From Castor canadensis (Eukaryota > Chordata > Mammalia > Rodentia > Castoridae): a stretch of 64,000 nucleotides of DNA. Below the pieces are notes generated by a model. The model saw nothing but the letters and a program-made list of their open reading frames with translations. It had not been told where the DNA came from and made no database searches. Below, piece by piece: positions 48,043-59,569 of this stretch. Numbering within the stretch: position 1 is the first letter of the stretch; each line of letters opens with the position of its first letter. Both the position numbers and the translations under genes were made by a program. Location: the NCBI RefSeq assembly GCF_047511655.1, contig NC_133392.1, positions 89,335,042-89,399,041 on the forward strand, read 5' to 3'.

Positions 48043-48476
48043 TTCGAGATTATATCATAAGAATAAGTGAGAATATCATTGACCTAAGGGACAATTTTGA
48101 TGATGCTCTTCAAGTTAACACTTCTGACCTGGCACCAAAGAAGGCCAAGTCTGAGGAAACCTTTGCGTTTAAACCAGGAAAAATCTCAGAAGAAAATGCA
48201 ACCCACACATTCATTGCCATTCAAAGTGTAGACGAAAGCAATTTGACATCAAAATCATCCAACATTGCACAAGTGGCTCTGTTTGTCCCTCAAGAAGATC
48301 CGAGTCCTGATCCAAACTACCCCAGTCCTGGAAGCAATCCTAGTGCTGGAGTTAATATTACAACTTTGGTGTTGTCAGTGGTAGGGGCTGTGGTAGTTGT
48401 TACCATTATTGTAAGTGCCACTATTTGTTTCTTAAATAAAAGAAATTCTTCAAGGAGACCTAGAACAGCATTTTAA
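48043..48476 (+). CDS. CLCA4-like final coding exon with membrane anchor (right)
   Basis: From (G)TTCGAG to TAA. It encodes '[17 protein letters not shown]', three N-glycosylation sequons, a Pro-rich linker, a hydrophobic anchor and a basic tail '[13 protein letters not shown]'. As I recall human CLCA4, it stops soon after its anchor, so the tail may be lineage-specific. Confidence 0.9.
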
Positions 48477-48783
48477 AAGAACAGAAAGAACAGAAGTAAA
48501 AGTTATTTCTGAATTTTTAATTTAAGCAGTGTGATCATGAACTCACAAAAATAATCTTAAAAGGTCTAAAAGGATACTTTGGTTAGATATAAATATCCAT
48601 GGATATGTGAAAAGCTGTGAATATTAAAGTTTAATAATTTTACTTACTGTTTTTAGTATCATAGTGATAGTTTTTTCTTATTGATCACTAACTATATATT
48701 TTTCTTATGCAAATGTTTTCTGAAATACTTCAACTCTCATGAAGAAGTTAAAGTTATCTATTTGAATAGTCAAAACAGAAGCA

Positions 48784-48789
48784 AATAAA
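48784..48789 (+). promoter_or_regulatory. Polyadenylation signal of right CLCA pseudogene
   Basis: AATAAA 308 bp after the stop, in the mirror position of the left-arm signal. Its use is inferred. Confidence 0.5.
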
Positions 48790-49329
48790 CAGTATTTGGA
48801 GTAAATGAATAGAGTCTTGGTGCTGTTAGGATAAATTGATGGTAATATATTTACCTAAAATCTGCAATTTTTCACAATAATAGCTAAGCTGTTTCTTTCA
48901 TCAAAAAAGAATATGTGAAGCTCCTGTTCTATTGAGTTTGTTTTTACAGAAAGATTGCAAAATATGTTAAAAACATGTTTTAATTCATCACTCAGAATCA
49001 TAGCCTTATGGGTCACAACTATATTGATTTAAAGAGACCATTAAGGACAAAATGTAGGTTGAAAAGAGCAAGTTCACATAGTAGATCATATTTATAGCCT
49101 CTCTTGAGTCCAAGTTTCCAATTTGGATTGTTCTTCAAACTGTTGGTATTCCCACTTTGTACAGAGGTTTACTATCACATTTCTGCAAGCAAAGCAACTG
49201 AAGAGGAAATAAAGAACCACATACACACATTTATATCTGTGTCTCATGTAGCCTTAGCAGAAACTTCTTGCTGATTTAGAAGGGAAAATGAAAGTCAATA
49301 AGCTGAGTCCAAATAACAATCTTTCACCA

Positions 49330-50780
49330 TGGACTAGATCCTTTGACCTGGCATAATTAATGTGGTCTGATTACCAGGGTTCACTAAAGGGCCTGTGGTT
49401 TAACTTGGAGGTGATATAAGATCAAAGAAGCGGGGAGTAAATGGTAGACTCTAAATTACCAGTAAGGTTTGACTTGCTCTCACAGCAATCATAGTAAAAT
49501 GTGCTGTCCACTAGGGCATGTGGGGATTGTGACATTGAAGAAAAGGTCTAGTGACACTGCTAGCTCTTCTAGCAGGATAGCACCTGTTCATCCAGTTCTA
49601 ATGGCTAGAGATGTGCAGGTACACATGGAGAAAACTGAGGAAAAGATAAAGTGTTAGACACCTGGCCTTTTACCAAAGGAGAATTAAAGCTTGAAATTCT
49701 GTATTGGCAACAGAGATACTTTCCCTGTGCCCTTCTTACCCATCCATCCCATAACTCTGAAAGCAAAACCTACCAACCTGGTCATTTCTTTCCCTGATGT
49801 TACAGTGCTCAGATGGGTACAAGTGGTAGACTATTTCTTACCAGGTCAAGCCCTGATTAATTGTATTCCCAAATCTGCATCAAGTAGCCAGGTATGAACC
49901 AGGAAGAATAAGAAAACTAAATGATCATTATAGTTGTAGTCAGGACAATCTACACAACTTGTACAAAGTGAAAATGAGAGGCCTATGCTTAAAATTAATC
50001 AGAATTTCAAGACAGCAACAGCAAAGAGTTAAACTAGTTCAGAACCTTTCTAAGCACAGAGCCCCTAACATCTACACAGACCCAGTGCCCACAAAGCCAG
50101 CTCTGCCATACTGTAGCAAAAATGACCAAAGCACCTGAAGTATAGATTACTGGCATGAATTCCCCATTAAAGCCACATGGTACCATTCATGGTTTAATAG
50201 CTGGTCTAGTTAATCATAAAAATACCAGGTTTGGGAAGGGAAGCTTAGGCCCATTGCCTCTGGCAGTGAATCTAGAAAAGAAAATAAATCTAAGACATTT
50301 CAGTACGGAAGTGTGGCAGCCCTGTGTGGGACAGCACAGTTCCTATACCAACCTCACAGACTCAAATGGCTACGAAGTCCTGGACTTAAAAAAAGGCCTT
50401 TACCAAGGCTGGGAGGGTAGTTCAAGTGGTAGAGTTCCTGTCTAGCAAGCACAAAGCCCTGAGTCCAAAAACTCTAGTACTGCCCAAAAGAAAGAGAGAA
50501 AGAAAGAAAAGCAAGGCCCTGTAGTGGTAGTGTTCAGTGTCTCAGACTAAACAATTGCCCCCAGAGGTCTGTCCAAGCTGTACTGAGAAGATATATACAT
50601 ATACAGTGTCAGTTGCTCAGCCAGGAGTGAATAAACTACATTCCCATCCTTCTACTGGTGACAGTCACTGTCCAGAGTGTCCACTAGTACCTGTGAAAAG
50701 GGTGGCACCCAAAACATGGTGCCTAGTGAACATTCACGCCAGCATAAAAGTAGGACTATGAAGAGCACAGTGCAAAATAA
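49330..50780 (+). other. Unidentified block with short conserved frames (right copy)
   Basis: Reverse partner of the left block. Plus-strand frames at 49,469-49,657, 49,691-49,897, 50,155-50,445 and 50,537-50,761 match left frames, and the second is identical in protein. An ID-like SINE interrupts it at about 50,400-50,510. The protein is unrecognised; it may be an old retrocopy or retroelement remnant. Confidence 0.35.
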
Positions 50781-50819
50781 CACAAAGTGATACAGGCCAG
50801 ATGTGGTCAAACAGAAACG

Positions 50820-53000
50820 ACGGTGGCTAGTATCAGATGGTGTCCCAAAATGGACAAGTCCTTCACAGCCTGTGCATTTCCTTCCTTTATTGGGTCTGGA
50901 CTGTCTGAATGATTCCTCTTCATTAACAAAATGTAGCAGTCCTGCCTTGTTCAAAAACAGCTATGCAAATTGAGGAGAACACTGGAAATTCAAAGACTCC
51001 CTGCAGAAGTATCCCTGCTTTCCAGTCAAGCTTCTAGATTTTTCCATTTGCAGTCACCAAACTCCAAGCATGACCAGCAAATGAAATTCTCATTTAAGCC
51101 CAGTAAAACAACTGAATCATGGAGAAAATAAAGTTATTGTTGTCTTATGCCACTAAGGTTGGGGATGGCTCAGTATAAAGTACTAGGTTTGCAAAACAAC
51201 CAATAACTCTATTAGTCCACATCAGGAAAACAAAACTATGAAAATAACAGAGCAGGAAGTGTATCACAGGAATTAGATTAGGGAAGCAAAGAATTGAAGG
51301 AAGGAGCTGAAGGAGGAGGAAAAAAAATTACCAGCAAGATTACCTGAGTTACGAACGTTAGTGTGTGATACTGGAATCTAGGCAGTCAAGGAACAGCAGT
51401 GGGACCACGAAGGCAGCTCCTGGAGAAATCTATGGGAGACCGTTGCCTCTACATAGCTACCTCCTCTACAGGTTTGTAGCCAAGTGTCTTGTACCAGGCC
51501 TTGTAGGTCAGCAAGATCAGCACTCAGGAAGAGTCAGACATGGGAGTAGAGAAGAGCAAAGATGCAGCCCATCTGCATCTGTTTCTTACTGCCTCCTGTT
51601 ACACACCTTCTCACAGTTACTCCTGCTGCTTTATTTCTGTCTTCCAATTTCAAGAGAATTAATCTTTTGACCAACTCTTAACTCCAACTCATATGGTTTC
51701 TGGGAGATTTATTTCTAACTTACCTGAGTTGCCTCAGCAAAGCTTCTACAATCATGAAAGTATGTAACTGTGACTTACTGTGGCATAGCAAGGAATTTGC
51801 TTATGTGGAAGTGAGAATCACATAGGTGTCCCTAGCCATCTGGTGGGAAGCCTTGACTACAAAGCATAAAAGCACAGAGATGACCACCAGAAAGCATCAC
51901 AAATATATTAATGATATAAATAAGAGAGACTTGGGTAAAGAAAAAATGGAGGTTGGGTAAATAGAGAAAATTTGTACATATAAACTGTTTCAAGGATCTT
52001 GACAGTGAAGTATGTATAGCAATTAGAAAAAAGAACTTTAATTTGTAGAACAAGGAAGTATAAAAGAAATGTTTTATTATACATATTATAGAATCAATGT
52101 TTTATACTATCTTTTTGCAAAATTTATAGTAATTAAAATGTTTTGAGTTAGACTTTGGTATACATTTGAACTATGTGCCTAGTGTGTATGAGGACCTGGG
52201 TTCACTCCCAAGCACTGCAAAAGTGAAAAAATAAAATAAAATAGAAAATATGAACTGTGGTTAGCCTTAGTTTTCTCAGCAGTAAAAATGGGGATAATAC
52301 CCGTCTCCAAATGTATGGATCCCATTAGACAAGGGCAAGTGCTTGGGCCATTCCTGAATATGATCAGTGCTCAATTCATGAGACCGTTCATGTTAAGAAG
52401 CTTTGTACTCTTATCCTTGAATTAAGGATTATAAAGAGGGTCACTTGTCCATAAGTCAATTAGTTTCTTAATCTTTTCTTTATTTGTCACCAGTCTGAAT
52501 AGAGGTGCTGTGGAAAGAATGGTGAATGAAAAAACCATTCTCAGTTCTCATGAAGACCACAGCCTAGCAGGAAAGATAAATAATAAACAAGTCACATAAG
52601 AAAAGTCACATGATATAAATAAATAAATAAATAAATAATTAGAACTTTTCAAAGTGGCTTGATTTTCATTCAGTTACTGCATCTCCACGAGGTTCACCAT
52701 GTCCATCACAAAATCATGGCCCTATCATTCCATTCATTTTTTGATTATCCAGTTATCCACAGATTTTTCCCTCAAAGGACCCCTGGCTAGTGAAGTAGAA
52801 TGTAATTTAGTAATCATTTGAATCCCATTTTGCCAAAACGAATTATGATGACCCAAATCTGAGAAAAAAAATGCCAAGAAAATTTTCAATGTCAATTCTT
52901 CCTATTAAATGTGGAACACTGGGTCAACAAAACCTTCAGCACTACTATCCACCATTCCACTACCCTAACCACCTCTCAATATAGAAGAAGACTAAGTAAC
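50820..53000. repeat. Tandem duplication unit A (right arm)
   Basis: This segment recurs, diverged, at 53,012-54,945. Anchors: 'caagtccttcacagcctg' (50,859) with 53,045; 'ggtcagcaagatcagcactc' (51,506) with 53,695; 'ggaggttgggtaaatagag' (51,948) with about 54,321; and 'tatggatcccattagacaa' (52,314) with about 54,721. The left arm has only one copy (14,280-16,600, with an L1 in it). 50,875-51,440 is the part lost from the left arm. Confidence 0.82.
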
Positions 53001-53011
53001 AGAAAAGTCCG

Positions 53012-54945
53012 TGGCTAGTATGCAAAATGGTTTCCCAACATGCACAAGTCCTTCACCACCCTGTGTACTTCCTTCCCTTGTTGGGTTTGGACTGGCTGAA
53101 TGATTTCTCTTAACAGAATGTAGCTGACCTGCCTTGTCAAAATCCAGCTATGCAAATGGAGGAGAACACTGGAGGTTCTAAGACTACCTGCAGAAGTAAA
53201 GAGAACTAACTATCCTTGCTTTCCAGTAAAGCCTCTAGATTTTTCCATTTGCAGTCACCAGACTCCAAGGATGACCAGGAAATGAAACTCACATTTAAGC
53301 CAGTAAACAACAGAATCATGGAGAAAATAAAGTTATTGTCTTAAGCCCCTAAATTAAGGGATGGCTCAGTACACAGTGGTAGATTTGCAAAATAAGCAAT
53401 AACTTTCTTAATCCCTATCAGGAAAATGAAATTATGAATATAACAGAGCAGGAAATGTATCACAGGAATTAGATTAGGGAACTAAAGAAATGAAGAAGTG
53501 AGTTGGAGGAGAAAAAAATTACTAGCAAGATTGCCTGAGTTATGAAAGTTGGTGTTTGATACTGGAATCTAGGCAGTCAAGGAATAGCAGTGGGACATGA
53601 AGGCAGGGATGCAGAAGTCTGTGGAGACCATTGCCTCTGCATAGCTACCTCCTCTACAGGTTTGTAGCCAAGAGTCTTGTACTGGGCCTTGTAGGTCAGC
53701 AAGGTCAGCACTCAGGAAGAGTCAGACATGGGAGTAGAGATGAGCAAAAATGCAGCCCATCTGCATCAGTTACTTACTGCTTATTTTTATGCTGTTCATT
53801 AGGCACCATGTTTTGGGACCCTCCCTTTACACAAGCCTTGGTGGGCACTCTGGACAAAGCACCAGTAGAAGGATGGGACAGTAGTTCCTTCCGTCTTGGC
53901 TGAGCAACTGAGACTGTGAATGTCTCACAACTTCACAGAGTTACTACTGCTGCTTTATTTCTGATTTCTCATTTCAAGAGAATTAATCTTTTGACCAACT
54001 CTTAACCCCAACTCCTATGGTCTCTGGGCGATGTAGTTCTAAGTTACCCGAGACGTCTTAGCAAAGCCTCTACAATCACAGAAATTTGCAACTGTGACTT
54101 ACTGTGGCACAGCAAGGAATCTGCTTATGTGGTGGTGAGTACCACATAAGTGCCCCTAGCCTAACGAAAAAAAAGGCAACAAGCTGGAAGCTATGAGCTC
54201 TTGTGAAATGATGGGCATCCTTGACTACAAAACATAAAAGCACAAAGATGACCACTAAAGAGCATCACAAATATATTAGTGATGTAAATAAGAGAGAAAA
54301 AACTTGGGTAAAGAAAAAATGGAGGTTGGGTAAATAGAGAAATGTGTACATATAAACTTGTTAAAGAATCTTCACAGTGAAGTATGCCTAGGAGTTAGAA
54401 GTGACGTGATTAAAAGAACTTTAATTTGTAGAACAAGGAAGTATTACAGAAATGGTATATTAAACCAATTATAGAAACAGTTAATATTTTAAATTATGTT
54501 TATGTAAAATTAGTAGAAATTAACATATTTTTGAGTCAGACTTTGGTTATACATTTGAACTGTGTGGCTGCAGGTGTAATAAAGCACTTGCCTAGCATGC
54601 ATGAGGCCGTGGGTTCACTCCTAAGCACTGCAAAAGTGAAAAAATAAAATAGAATATATGAACAGAGATTAGCTTTAGTTTTCACAGCAGTAAAAACGGG
54701 AGTAATACCCCTCTCCAATGGTATGGATCCCATTAGACAATGGCAAGTGCTTGGTCCCATTGCTGAATATGATCAGTGCTCAATTCATGACATCCTTCTT
54801 ATTAAGAAGTTTTGTACTTCTGTCCTTGAAATTCAAGGATCATCCAGAGGGTCATTGTCTATCAGTTATTTAATTTCTTAACTTTTCTTAATTTGTCATC
54901 ACTCTGATTTAGGTGCTACGGAAAGATTGATGAATGAAAAAGACA
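53012..54945. repeat. Tandem duplication unit B (right arm only)
   Basis: Direct copy of 50,820-53,000, diverged with small indels. It includes an inverted patch: 53,785-53,925 is the reverse complement of about 50,640-50,755. An ID-like SINE remnant lies at 54,565-54,640. No gene. Confidence 0.8.
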
Positions 54946-54949
54946 CGCA

Positions 54950-55688
54950 CCTTGTCTCGGACCACCACATCATACAAGTTTAAAGGGTTCAGATCATAGG
55001 TGAATGGCACCTTTGGAGTTTTATAATTCACAGTCTCTGCTCCATCCTCATGTGGTGACACCCTACTCCCACCCCACCCTGGGAGAACTCACATATGTTC
55101 TCTCGCTTTAAATGATTGTAGAAATACGTAGGTGTCCTAAATACTGTACCTATAGTGGCATTTGAGTAAAAACGCCTATTCACGTAATATACATTGCAAC
55201 TAAATTGTTGGAACCTTGATCCCAATGCCCTATTTTCTTCAATCATCTGTGTAATGATTAACACATTATTAGTTCCTGGTAATTTGATGCTATTAGAAAT
55301 ATGAGCAATGTGCTACACACTACTCACAGTAAACCAGTCTCCAGGAAATGAGGGGCTGCCTCTTATGAGAAGTGGTTTTGTTGGCCTATGGGAAAGACAG
55401 AGAAGTAGGAGTTTGGTGGCATCATTTAGTCTGTAACTTGAAATTTCTGCCTGGACTTATAACTAGCAACTACCAAAATGAGGTTTTCTCCAAAAATGTG
55501 TCCATGCACAGCATCTCATATGCAGACTCTTGATCAAACATCCTTCCCTGAAGCAACACGAGGTCCACCAGATTCCAGAGAATCTATTGTGAGGGACTAA
55601 TGCTACCTACTATTTAGTAGTACTATTCAGTACTATACTAAAAGCCCAATATTTACTGTCTGTTCCAACCCAAATTCTCCCTGAATAT

Positions 55689-55719
<31 letters not shown>

Positions 55720-56080
55720 TTGACCAAATTTATATGTATTTGTTTAGAAAAATTGTTTAGAAGTCTTGTAAGCTTGATTTTGGTGAAAAAATGGTGTAAT
55801 TCTAAAATGCTGAGTCCATTCTCTTGTTCCACACCTTTGAATTTCCATTTAGTGTAAGAAAATCATCTCACTACTCAGTCACTCAAACCAGGAACAAGGA
55901 GTCCATCCCTCGACTCCAGTTTCCTCACACTTCACATCCATTCAGTGAACAAGCCTGACTGTCGTGTCTCCATAAGTTAAGAGGATGACTTGCCCTTGCC
56001 CTTTCCATGACAAGGCCTCAGTCTGTCTCCATCATCTCCTGCTGGAAAATATGGACCATAGCTGGTCTTTCTGTCTTCAG
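54950..56080. repeat. Shared palindrome block, outer (right)
   Basis: Reverse partner of 12,475-13,610. Contains (CA)n at 55,690-55,718. No exon. Confidence 0.75.
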
Positions 56081-56084
56081 GGTA

Positions 56085-56560
56085 TCCATGTAAACCATGT
56101 CCCATTTTGTTTATTTTTAACTCATATATTCTTGCTATTAATCCTTTGTGTGATTAATATCTTGCAAAGATTTTTCTCCAATTTTGTGGGTCGCGTAATG
56201 ATTCTGATAATAGTTTCCTTTGATTTGCAGAAGCTTAACTTCACGTAATCCCATTTGGCAATCTTACTAATATTTCCTGAGAAAGTGGAGTCCTATTCAG
56301 AAAGTAATTGTCTACACCTATATTTCAAGTGTTTTCCTGTAGTAGTTTCAAAGTTTCAGGTCTCACATTAGGATCTTGATTCACTTTGAATTGATTTTTT
56401 ACATGGTGGAAGAGACAGTCTCTCATTCCTGTAGTCATGCTTTTTGAGTTCCTCAGATTTTCTTCCTCTTCACTATCATTAGTGTTTTTTACTATGAGGT
56501 TGTTGACCTTTGAAGGTATCTTGTTGCCTCATAGTGTTTTTCTCATGTTCCTTGTGTTTC
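56085..56560 (-). mobile_element. Old L1 ORF2 fragment, minus strand (right only)
   Basis: The order 'atcttgcaaagatttttctcc', 'gatttgcagaagctt' and 'agtttcaggtctcacattagg' is the reverse complement of degraded L1 ORF2 C-terminal sequence, parallel to that at 2,100-2,330 but older. It lies where the arms lose homology. Confidence 0.7.
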
Positions 56561-56839
56561 TGCACTGAAATATGCATATTTGAGTCCAAATAATTGGTTG
56601 GAAGTTTTAACCACCTGTCGTCGTGCAATTGAAGTGTTCTCAGTGCTAGGCAGGACTGTGTAGTGGCAGGGTTGTGGTGTATTTTCTCACTACTGGACAG
56701 CGGGTAGCTCTGTAGTCAAACGTTTATCCTCACACTCAGGGAACAAGGCCAGAGGCCCAGCACCACTCAGAAAAAGGGAAACTTGTACATAGGTTGGTAT
56801 TACCCGTGGATTGAAGGCAGGACTGATCAAGGTTAGTTC

Positions 56840-58860
56840 TGTGTTACTTTCACCTTAGACTCGTCCCTTCTTTGTGTACTATAAGCCGCTTCTAGCTACT
56901 TGGAGCTTTTTAAGTCTATAGGCCAGGCAGTTTCCCACTTGCTAAACAGGTCCCAGTCTGTGCCTCCAGGGGAAGCCCATGTAAAACCTAATGCACTTGA
57001 CAGTAGGGAGACCAGAGATCTGCACTGGTGGTGAAAATTGGTTGCTCTGGTGCTCTGCCTGCAGATCTCAATTTTTCAGAGCCTATGCAATAGTTGTTCA
57101 CTCTGCGGAAGGGTGGAGGCTGCGGGGTATCATGTGATACCTGGATCCTGTGCTCAGAGCTCTCATCCATACCTGACAGCACCCACAGCCATCAGACAGC
57201 GACTGGAAGCTAAGCAATCTGCCGGCCATGAGCTTGGTGCTGTTTCTGCAGTGATCCTTAGCCAGTGAGATTTGCTCTCACCAGGAAGGGCAGGATCAAG
57301 ATCACCCTTGCTGTCTGAGCCCCTGCTGGTAAGCTTCTCAGTGGTTCCAGGTCACACCCTCTCCCTCTCCTCAACTCACTCTCACACCTCAACACTGTGG
57401 AAGGGTGTCCCAAGTCTCGATGCTGGTTGTTCACTGGTTCTCAAATCACCAGAGCAGCATAGTTTCAAACCCTGCTTGGCAGCAAAGGCCTGTGGCCAGC
57501 AGGCATCACCTGGGGCCTCTGTACTTACCTGCCATGGCCTGGGACTCTGCTTCTGCAGTAATACTCAGAAAAAGGGGCTTGCTCTAAGCAGGGAGGGCAG
57601 GGCCACTGACTGCATGACCTTCATTGCCCAAGCTCCTGGCTGCTTAGTCTTCAGCTTTCCACATCAGACCCTTTCTCTATCATGACCACCTCTTGTGTCA
57701 TTTACCTTCCAGATGCTGTAGCCATTTGTTTTCCAGTCCTCAGGGTAGCACTAACTCTGGTAGCACGGGATCCACACAGCCAGCTGGTTGCTCCTAAAAC
57801 CTGCACATTCTGCCCACTGCAGATTTGGAGCTCTGTTCCTGAAATGATCTTTGGGGAATGAAAGATGCTTTTGCTAGGTAGGTGGGGTCATTGACCACTG
57901 TACCTTTGCCTCCATAGCTCCGGGCTGCTTAAACTTTTCATCTTATCCTGGTCAGAACTTCCCCCTCCACAACCACCTCTTGTAGCCATCCCTTCCCAAG
58001 ACACTGTGGCTGGGTGTTCCAAGACTCCCTGGGCTCTGACTGTTCCTTATTTTCAAGATTCCTGAGTACAGCTCAAGATTCCTCACTACAGCTATATAAG
58101 AAAGGGGATGGAAAAAGTTATCTTGTTCAATGGTAGGCAGTCATGACTGGGGAGTCATGTCCTACTAAATTTACCACTGGGTTAAAGGCTTGAGAGAAGT
58201 TTGTCTGACAGCTAGGCTGCCAAGGCTTCCTAGCTTACCTTGGGTAGAGGAAGACTGGAGCTGCAAGTTGTTTCCTAACTTACTCTGTCACCTTTCAGCT
58301 GTCCTGTCCCTCTTTCATGGTTCTGGGTGCTGATCCTTTCTCTCTTCCAAATACAGTCTCTCCCTCATTACACTGATGCTTCATATTCACAAAGTTGGAT
58401 AGAGAAAGCTTCAACTCCTCCATCTTGCCTGCCAACCCCCCTACTCTTACAACATTTTAGCAGTGATGCTTGTTCAGTCCCCAAATCCCTGAGGGTGCTG
58501 TCCAGCTAGGATCACAGTGGAAGCTGGCACTGGTGAGGAAAGGATGTTGGGGCACTGTAGCCACAGAGCCTCACAGATGGCCAGAGTGGAGCCACTCCTC
58601 CCTGGAGCTCACTCCACTGACTGCAGAGTAGGTGAGAGAACACTGTGCCTGAAGCCGGGAGATGGGAGTGGAAAGGGAGCAATGACCTGGGTAGAAGGGA
58701 TGGAAAGAGATGGGGCAAGAGGAGAGGGAGCAGGAGGGAGGAGGGCAGTTTCTTTGGAGGATGGGAAGGCCCAGCAGACTCTCACCCAAGCATCTCTGCC
58801 CCATACTGAATTAAGCATTTGAGTTTTTCTTGAACACCTCTGTATAACTACCACCGATAT
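56840..58860 (-). repeat. Modular repeat element (right copy)
   Basis: Reverse partner of 7,600-9,700, in the minus orientation, with the same internal modules. Frames such as 57,272-57,685 have left-arm counterparts but are interrupted differently, so there is no sign of a conserved protein. Confidence 0.6.
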
Positions 58861-59397
58861 CAAGAAGAAAATATCAGCATCTCAAATACCTACCTCTTGT
58901 TCTCTTACAGGCATTATCTCTCCACAGGTAACCATTATTATCACTCTGACAGCATAGATTATTTTTATCTGTTTACATATTTCATATAGGTAGAATGGTA
59001 TAATATGTATATACTTTTGTGACTGCTTTCTTTTGCTCAAATTCATATGTAAGGTTCATCCAAATTATTATGCGTTGCTTTATTTTGTTGGTTCCTGTTA
59101 CAGTATGCTATGAGCTTTTAATGTAATATTTTATCATTAATATATTGAAATACAATTCATGACCATATATGCATGTAACAAAACTAATACTTAGAAATTG
59201 AAGCTATTCTTAACCTAAAAATGTCCAATATGATAAACATTCTTATATCCAGTTCTTAAAGGCTATAGGGGATCCAATCTTCTCCCCTCCTCTCTCTATG
59301 AACTTAAACAATATACTTAGCATCTCTGTGTATCTACTTCATGATCTGAAGAAGGTAAATTAGAATACCTAATTCAAAGGGTACTTATGAAGGTTAA

Positions 59398-59568
59398 CAA
59401 AATGTAGCCAAGTGTGGTGGTACATTCTTGAAATCCCAGCATTCCATAGGTAGAATCCAGTCTGAATTACATAGTGAGAACTTGTCTCAAAAAAACCAAG
59501 GGCTGGGCATATAGTTCAGTGATGGAAAGTTTGCCTAGCATGTGCAAGGCTCTGGGCTCAATAATACT
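59398..59568 (+). mobile_element. B1-ID composite SINE at outer right boundary
   Basis: B1-like 'gtggtggtacattcttgaaat' followed by ID-like 'tagcatgtgcaaggctctggg'. Partner of 6,850-7,025; similarity between the arms ends at its 3' side. Confidence 0.8.
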
Positions 59569-59569
59569 C

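Larger units (their letters stand above)
30185..48789 (+). pseudogene. CLCA4-like pseudogene, 11 exons, 5'-truncated (spacer + right arm)
   Basis: CLCA4-type sequence runs across 11 exons in order: zinc-protease exon, Cys-rich exon, two VWA exons with a MIDAS, two more VWA/linker exons, beta-sandwich exons, fibronectin-like exon and membrane-anchor exon. By comparison with 14-exon CLCA genes the first three exons (signal peptide and start of the protease domain) are missing upstream. Lesions: TGA at 34,762 and 34,891, TAG at 43,227, a two-codon deletion in exon 46,042-46,206, and a GC instead of a GT donor after 30,293. No stop is shared with the left copy. The gene would encode a self-cleaving epithelial metalloprotease/channel regulator, but this copy cannot give a full protein. 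Confidence 0.92.

Noticed and set aside
30185..48476. A functional CLCA4 gene
   Set aside because: Three in-frame stops, missing first exons and a non-GT donor. I kept it as a pseudogene.
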